Shown: positions 58,173 through 64,000 of the stretch, one piece after another
How positions within the stretch are numbered: position 1 is the stretch's first letter
Layout of the letters: each line of letters begins with the position of its first letter
Source: Deltaproteobacteria bacterium
GTDB lineage: Bacteria; SAR324; NAC60-12
DNA: 64,000 nt
Reading direction: 5' to 3'
NCBI GenBank assembly: GCA_002685535.1
Contig: NYXK01000046.1
Location: 62,001 to 126,000, forward strand
Translations under genes and position numbers: made by a program
Notes under the pieces: model-generated
Seen by the model: the letters and a program-made list of their open reading frames with translations, nothing else
Databases searched by the model: none
Told to the model about the DNA's origin: nothing

Positions 58173-60811
58173 AGCAGAAGGCGGAGGAGAAAGGCAAAAG
58201 AGGAACGTTCTAGAATTGAGGTCCACTCTGAATTGGTGTAGAGATCGATCGAGAGATTTTTAGGGGAGCCGGAGTTTGCGAGAGAGAGTATTGAAGGATG
58301 TCAGTTGACGGTTGTGAAGAAAGAGGAGAACAACGGAGGTTGAGATTAGAGAGAGCGACGGGCGGCAGGACGTGCGAATGGTCAAGTCTGTGCCGAAGAA
58401 AGTTCGGCTCGAAAGGCAAGGTTCGCTGATCTAGCTTCCTGACATGACATGACAGAGACGGCTTTTCAATCAGCTAGACTAAACTAGTCTCCATAATCGA
58501 CCGGAGCCTTGATCTTGAAATCTTGATCTTGTTTGGCCTCACGGTTTAGATCTAGTTTTGAGTCTTCTAAACAGCTAATGCAAGACAACGAAAACGCCTT
58601 CTGTAGTGTGCGTTGCAGCTGCTCTAGTTTGTGTTACAATCAAGATTGGGTTTGCTAGCTGCTCCAGTGGCTTATTGTAGTGTAGATTTGGTGGAGAAGA
58701 AGGAGGGTAAGCAATTGAGGCCTCAAGCTTGAAACAGAACCACAGAAATGGGGGCCTCATGGGGTTTGCATGTGATGAGAAAGGCGCAAACTGGTGACCG
58801 TATCCTCGTGTCGAGTGTTTCAATCCAAGAACTACCCACAGAAAGTATATCTGACATACTAGGAACAGGGTTGGAAATTTTAACTTTTGGCTTTTTCTTG
58901 TGGCCCCTGCGGTTGTTTTCTTTATCGCGTGCAGCGGCCTTTCAAGGAATTGAAAGTCGAACTGCGGGGTAGGTTGACGAGCCCCTGTACGGAAATGTCG
59001 TCACCGAAGCCATCGTGAAGGTATGACTGCGAGAAACAATGATAATGAGAATGGTAGTAAGGAATGGAATTGGCTCTTTCGCCAGAGTTTCAAACATGAT
59101 CTAGGAGATTTGGGCTAGTTGATGAATTAGAACTACGAGCGAGGCATTTTCCCACCTGCCCAGAATACCAAATGCTCAACATGCAGCACAGAGACTTCCG
59201 CACACATATCTCCTATGCAAAGTACTGCTTCTGTGACGAAGAAATATGATTGATCAATTGACGTTGAAGCATTATGTGCGTCAAGCTCACTCGAGCCAGG
59301 CCCGATCTTCACCCACACACCCTGGCTACCATCCATGTCACTGCTGTTGCAGAAACGCCAGACGCCTCCGACGGACATCTGAGCCGGCGGTTCTCTGGCG
59401 GTTCCTGCGCAAAAAGCAAATGAACGGAAATCTATCACTGGGATGATTCGATTTTGATGCGAGGTCACGGCCAGGTACTGACGAGGGGTTCGTTTCTCTA
59501 TGGAGGTGTAGTGAGGCTGACTAGATGCTGATCTAGATTGCGAGAAAATGAGGTAACAAGTCTGTGCCTCCAACATCATTCATGAGAGTGTTGAAAGTGG
59601 GATTTAGCATATGGTTAGGACAGATGTGGGCGGAGATACTTCCAACCGCAGCGTTGTTGCGAGTGTTGAAAATGGAGAAGTCCGTTATAATCACCTGCTG
59701 AGATCACTCGTTGCAAAATGGTGGCGCTCGTTTATCCTTGTAGGTACATCCTCCGTCAATAGTCTTTAGCGATATGGTTAGACTTGCCTTCCCATGTCAA
59801 TATCTCAGGGTTGGCTGGATGCCAAGCTGTAGGGGACGGTATGCTGTGCATGAGGAGGTTGGAGAGATGGTGATCGTGAGGTTCATGCCCGTCATTTGTG
59901 TCGATCCCGTACCATACCAAACTCTGTATCGTCGTATCATGAGATTCTGGGGAATGTCGCGATCGAATTGAGAGAGCAAGGGGGTATCGTAAACTTTCTC
60001 GGGTCACGTCGCCTTTGGAGACGAGATCTCTGGTGAGATGAGTTGCGCCGAGAGAATGGATGCTGGAATTGAGGGAGTCACGACAGGTGCGGCAGTATGC
60101 TGTGAGATGCCATCTTAGATTTGACTAGATCTAGTGCGTGCTTAACCATGTATGGCTATTGTGTCGACACAGCCGATAAATAATGATAAAGTAGAGTCCA
60201 TATCTTTTGACAGTTTTAGGGAACTGTGCAGGAAGAAGCAGGCGGTTCAAAAGACGTGCAGCGGTCAATATTATTCCAAGGAAACGTGGTCTTTCCAGGC
60301 AAGCATGTTGCAGCCATCAAATCATGAATGTAGATGATATGAACAGCAAAGCCATGCAGGAGGCAAATAAAAGTTGAAGAGCCATAGAGAAAGACCCTCA
60401 GTGGAACACCATCCCGTCCGGATCAGAGACTTCTCACACCCGCTCGATCCTTGATCTACTCACTATCCACTGCCGTTGATGCAGAGTTACCGAAATGGAC
60501 GATTCGAATCATGACCCATGCTTCTCGAGTAGGAGAACCAGAGAGGTTGGCAGAAGTTCGGAGATGTTGATCTACCGCGGACAGTCAATCAGTGGTATGT
60601 GGTGGTGCGAGTCCGGCTTCGGCATGCAGGTGTGACATGCCTCATGCGAGCGATGTTATGCGGGGCTCCGAAAATGAGCAGCTGCAATAACTGACATCCA
60701 TTATGGGGAAGATGATGCGAAGCATGCAAAGCACGGAATAAGAAAAAAACAGAAGTATGCGCTCATGCTCATGCAAGAACGAGCCCCCACCATAGGGACA
60801 AGCACTCATAA

Positions 60812-61987
60812 TTAGGCGTGGCCGGCTAGGAAGAGTATGTTCTCTTTCATGGCTGTTGTGAGGCTTTCATGGCTTCCTCGACCGGTGTAGATGTAAGTGA
60901 GAACGTTCCGCCATGCTTCAGGGTGTGGAATCGGGAGATCGATGGAGTCTCCCTTTCTGACGTGTCCTGACAGCATCAAAGCTCCAAGCACAGGTAGGTA
61001 GTGAAGTGCATATTCTATATCTAGAGTAAAACGTATGTCAGTGTGGAAGAAGCGGTATGATCTAGGAGACTCACGGATAGGGAGAGGCCCTTCGCCAGGA
61101 GATGGAGATCTATACCTTCTCTTTGTGCTGTTACTTTCTTTGTGGGGTGTGATTGCCGTGGCGTAGGTCGAGGAGCATCGGTTTCTGGGAGACCTCCTTA
61201 GAACGCGCTCATTCTCGCTTCCTCCTGGTAGGCTTGGGATGTTGGAAATGCTCCCCCTGAGCTCTTCGATATCGAATTGTCTCTGTATCAAGAATGGCTT
61301 CCGATCCTTCCCTTGCGGTATGACTCTTGCTCGGATCGTGGTTAACTGCTTGTCTGACCTTCTTTCTGTGTTGGTGCCTAGTTCAGCAGCCATACTAGAT
61401 CTGCGAAGACTGACGGCATTGACAAAAGCATCCGCTGTTGCTGAATTACCCAGATAGGCGTACCCCCAATCCCTGAGGTGGCTGTGTGTATATTGAAATG
61501 GGACCTGGCGAAGAACCTCCTGGGGTGTTCCACACAGCATATTTGCACTTTGTCGTGGGCACGCAAGCTCTGTCGAATCATCGCCATCCTTCGTAGACAC
61601 ATTTGAAGGTTCCTCGCCCTTGACCTTCACCGCAGGCTCTTCTGCTTCTGGCACAGGTGGTAATCCTTTACGTCGTGCTGAGAACTTGAAGCTTTCTAGT
61701 TGTACTGCTAACTTTTTGGTCGTAGGTGACAACGAATGTCTTCGTGGGAGCTCCTGAGCTTCACCTAAGCTCCTACGCCTTGGTTGTGCATCGATCGAGG
61801 TCCCAGATTCGAGATGGTAGGCACGTGCTGCCACAATACTTGGACTTGGTAGAGGCGTCGTAGATTTGGCAGAAGCAATAGAGCCCTGCCTTGACTGTCT
61901 CCGTGGTGCGTATGGACTGTCGGAACAGGTGTCGATCGGATGAAGGCCGCTGTGATTTCGTCTATCGATTGCTGAAAGGGCGCTCAT
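60812..61987 (-). CDS. Fungal regulator candidate, BTB/Clp1-like C-terminus
   Basis: CDS complement(join(60812..61020,61075..61987)), 373 aa, starting MSALSAIDRRNHSGLH; an additional upstream exon cannot be excluded. The 54-bp intron (61021-61074) has a good GTGAGT donor, a CTGAC branch site and a CTAG acceptor. It is divisible by three with no stop, so its retention would add 18 residues. The N-terminal 170 residues are Ser/Pro/Arg-rich and disordered. Then come LRDWGYAYLGNSATADAFVNA and VIPQGKDRKPFLIQRQFD. The end HIEYALHYLPVLGALMLSGHV, DSIDLPIPHPEAWRNVLTYI, YTGRG resembles the C-terminal half of a BTB-type fold. The overall look is similar to Clp1-like developmental regulators; this assignment is from memory of the family and is tentative. 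Confidence 0.6.
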   Translation of the reverse strand: MSALSAIDRRNHSGLHPIDTCSDSPYAPRRQSRQGSIASAKSTTPLPSPSIVAARAYHLESGTSIDAQPRRRSLGEAQELPRRHSLSPTTKKLAVQLESFKFSARRKGLPPVPEAEEPAVKVKGEEPSNVSTKDGDDSTELACPRQSANMLCGTPQEVLRQVPFQYTHSHLRDWGYAYLGNSATADAFVNAVSLRRSSMAAELGTNTERRSDKQLTTIRARVIPQGKDRKPFLIQRQFDIEELRGSISNIPSLPGGSENERVLRRSPRNRCSSTYATAITPHKESNSTKRRYRSPSPGEGPLPIRESPRSYRFFHTDIRFTLDIEYALHYLPVLGALMLSGHVRKGDSIDLPIPHPEAWRNVLTYIYTGRGSHESLTTAMKENILFLAGHA

Positions 61988-64000
61988 GGTCTTCAGCCCT
62001 TTCGTCGCAAGACCTCTCAAATCGCAGTTGCGGCTTGGGATCCTTGAACGGTGAAGGTCGGATTGCAAGATCTTTTGAATTAGATTGACCACAGATTCTT
62101 CCTGATTGCGCGCTCTGTTAATTATCAGTACGAAGGATTTTGAGAAAAAGGGAGCTCAAATATTGAGGTTGGGATGAGTAAAACGTGTGGTTGGAGGATG
62201 GACATGTAACATCGCGTAATGACAGGGAAATGGAGTTATACAGCGTACAGACGTTCTTTGAGATGCTACATTCCGACGCGTGGCTGGCTGTGAGTCCTGT
62301 GTCTTCATAACAAAGAAAATCCTGATGGCTTTTCGGCTGAATCTTGCATGATGCCGAGGTTATGAAGCAGCTCGAGACTGTTTGCAGCCATGTGGGAGTG
62401 AGCGTCTTCTCATGTCCGAGATATGTTGTGACAATTCATTCAAAGTCAATCCAGTGCTGTCTCATGATGTCGTGGTGAGAAGGACTCTTCTCCAAGAGTT
62501 TAACTGCTGTGTAGAGAAACTTGGGCTAGTGGCTTTCCAACTGAATGTAATTGCAGATTTCGACCTCAGCAAACGAGCCGTTAGGACGGAGAAATGATAG
62601 ATGCAAGGCGTTGGATCTGTCATCAACGGTTCGCGGGAGGCCAATTCAAGCGACCCGAAGCCGATCCCATTTTTGAAACGCCGTCATCAATCTTCAAAGG
62701 ACATTCCTCAGCCCCCTGAAGGGTAATGGCAGCCGCAAACCGAGACCACAGGCAAGCTACCAGCTGAGGTTTCGACAGAAATGTCCCTCAGACCTTCTCA
62801 GCTATGGGCTTTCACAGGTCCACACCGCGATACTCGTTCGATATCATGTGACCATTGTCAACACAGAGCCCATATTCGGAGTATCGAAGGAACCCTCCTG
62901 TATAATGTTGCCCAGACATAATCTTGGGCGACATCGAGATCCCGATCCCATGCTGCCACAATGTAATCGTAGGTAAATGGCATGTGCGCGACAGCTCGTG
63001 GACTGATGAGGCCAATGGAGATGGGGGGGTGTCGTGTCGAGACCTGGCCACGTTACCACAACACGATGTTGGTTTCCCACACCTCGTAACTTCCATGCTC
63101 TTCGTGTCGGACAACTTCACCACCATCTGGACTGATGGGCGGACCTTCCTGCATATATATGGCTCGTCTCGGGCGAAAGGAGTGTGACACCAGGAAAATC
63201 ATACGGAAGTCTCCTCCGGGGCGGGCTGATTTCGAGCACTGAGAGACGATGTTGACGGTAAATTGAGCGAGAATCCCGGGGGATGAAGTAACAGATCGAG
63301 CTATCATGTTCCACAACGGCACGGTGCGTAGGACAAGTTCGGATACACGGCCCTTCAAGTATGGAGACTTCCAGGAACTCGAGAGTACCCCACAGGTACC
63401 GGCCCATGAGCCTGTCTGGTCCAAAGAGTAAGAAGCAAAAGCCACTGGCAATTTTCATCCACGCGTGGACACGACAATTGATCAGCACCTGCGATCGCGT
63501 GGCTCCTAGAACTTGATCAGAAGTACAAGGAACATTGAGCGCTCATCAACCAATCCATAGAAGACACTGTGCAGAGCAACAGGCCGTTATAACACTGCAT
63601 TATAAGACTATGCAGCCAAATACCAGCCCAGGGCGGTCTCGATGAGAACAACGACGACGACAAGGACGCGATGCAAAATAAGGAGGGCAAAAGACAAGGG
63701 AGAAACAGATGCTCCTAGCTGAGAGAGACGATGATATCGGCTGCCTGATCTGGGAACACGTTCGACAATACAAGAGACTTGCAAGAGCAAGCCGCAACGA
63801 CGAAAAAGAAGATATCACAAGTTCGTGATACCCTAGCTACGAGGTCAGGAAGATGGAACCTTTGAATCGCGAAGTCACGAGCCGAATAGCCTCGGGGCGG
63901 AATTACCTCCGTCCCGCCTCGCGACTTCGCGAACTCTGGCATCTTCATCTTCACACGTCTCTCTTCGCAAAGACAGGACATCGTTCCTACAACATTCTTT
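61988..64000. other. Right-end region without a supported gene
   Basis: 2 kb. Several overlapping minus-strand frames at 63053-63488 are open for 120-130 codons but carry no recognisable motif and compete with each other, so none is called. A GC-rich inverted repeat lies at 63867-63932. A gene entering from beyond the right edge cannot be excluded. Confidence 0.45.
63867..63932. repeat. GC-rich inverted repeat with about 18-bp arms
   Basis: TCGCGAAGTC at 63867-63876 is matched exactly by GACTTCGCGA at 63923-63932. The arms extend imperfectly inward (ACGAGCCG against CGCCTCGC, roughly 15-16 of 18 pairs) around a loop of about 30 nt. Possible uses are a hairpin in a transcript or a miniature inverted-repeat remnant; I cannot tell which. 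Confidence 0.6.

Larger units (their letters stand above)
55395..60811. other. 5.4 kb interval without a convincing gene
   Basis: Downstream of the glycosyltransferase. It holds an unconfirmed minus-strand frame (55711-56304), simple repeats at 57082-57119 and 58128-58172, and a 16-bp palindrome at 58004-58019. A 148-codon minus-strand frame at 59133-59579 (MMLEAQTCYLIFSQ) has no recognisable domain. The rest shows only short broken frames. Confidence 0.5.

Noticed and set aside
59133-59579. 148-residue minus-strand frame with ATG start
   Set aside because: No domain, signal peptide or repeats, and no transcript-like context; could be chance.
63053-63488. Two overlapping minus-strand frames of 120-130 codons
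   Set aside because: They overlap in different frames with no recognisable motif in either, so neither can be preferred.
1-64000. tRNA, rRNA or CRISPR features
   Set aside because: No T-arm GGTTCGAATCC-type sequence with matching acceptor arms, no rRNA-like conserved blocks and no regularly spaced repeats were found by eye.

Overview
The window is nuclear DNA of a filamentous ascomycete (Pezizomycotina). The evidence is short introns (45-116 bp) with GT..AG ends and CTAAC/CTGAC-like branch sites, fungal-restricted families (HET domain, NB-ARC/TPR receptor, DUF7580 protein, AsaB/CmcJ-type hydroxylase, AA9 LPMO) and pyrimidine-rich leaders. A plant-associated member of Leotiomycetes or Sordariomycetes would fit; that is inference. 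There are no rRNA genes, recognisable tRNAs, CRISPR arrays or intact transposons.

Layout. (1) 1-1023: an NmrA-like NAD(P)-binding protein, cut by the left edge. (2) 1.0-6.8 kb: gene-poor. (3) 6.8-17.6 kb: a carbohydrate block with a GH2 beta-mannosidase, a xylitol dehydrogenase and a secreted AA9 lytic polysaccharide monooxygenase. Between them lie a small membrane-anchored unknown and the ribosome-biogenesis helicase Rok1. (4) 17.6-34.6 kb: an accessory, self/non-self-recognition-like region. It holds a HET-domain protein with an in-frame TAG before its conserved C-terminus, decayed small genes, an AKR7-type aldo-keto reductase, a large C2H2/NB-ARC/TPR receptor divergent from a DUF7580 protein, and an AsaB-like hydroxylase with an odd C-terminus. 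(5) 35.7-44.5 kb: DUF1810 protein, TRZ/ATZ-type amidohydrolase, metallo-beta-lactamase-fold protein, a small unknown, and a low-complexity coiled-coil protein. (6) 44.5-64 kb: very gene-poor. It has only a family 2 glycosyltransferase (Cps1/GT2 type) with a 53-nt first coding exon, and a BTB/Clp1-like regulator candidate. A 9.2 kb stretch without convincing genes lies upstream of the glycosyltransferase.

How the genes work together. The left block can release mannose and oxidise polysaccharide, and supplies a pentose-pathway enzyme; paired CreA-like motifs upstream of xylitol dehydrogenase hint at carbon repression. The 18-34 kb block looks like a fungal immune or incompatibility neighbourhood, with the divergent receptor/DUF7580 pair as the most interesting candidate system. 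Exon boundaries were worked out by hand from splice signals, reading phase and remembered family sequence; no alignment was run.
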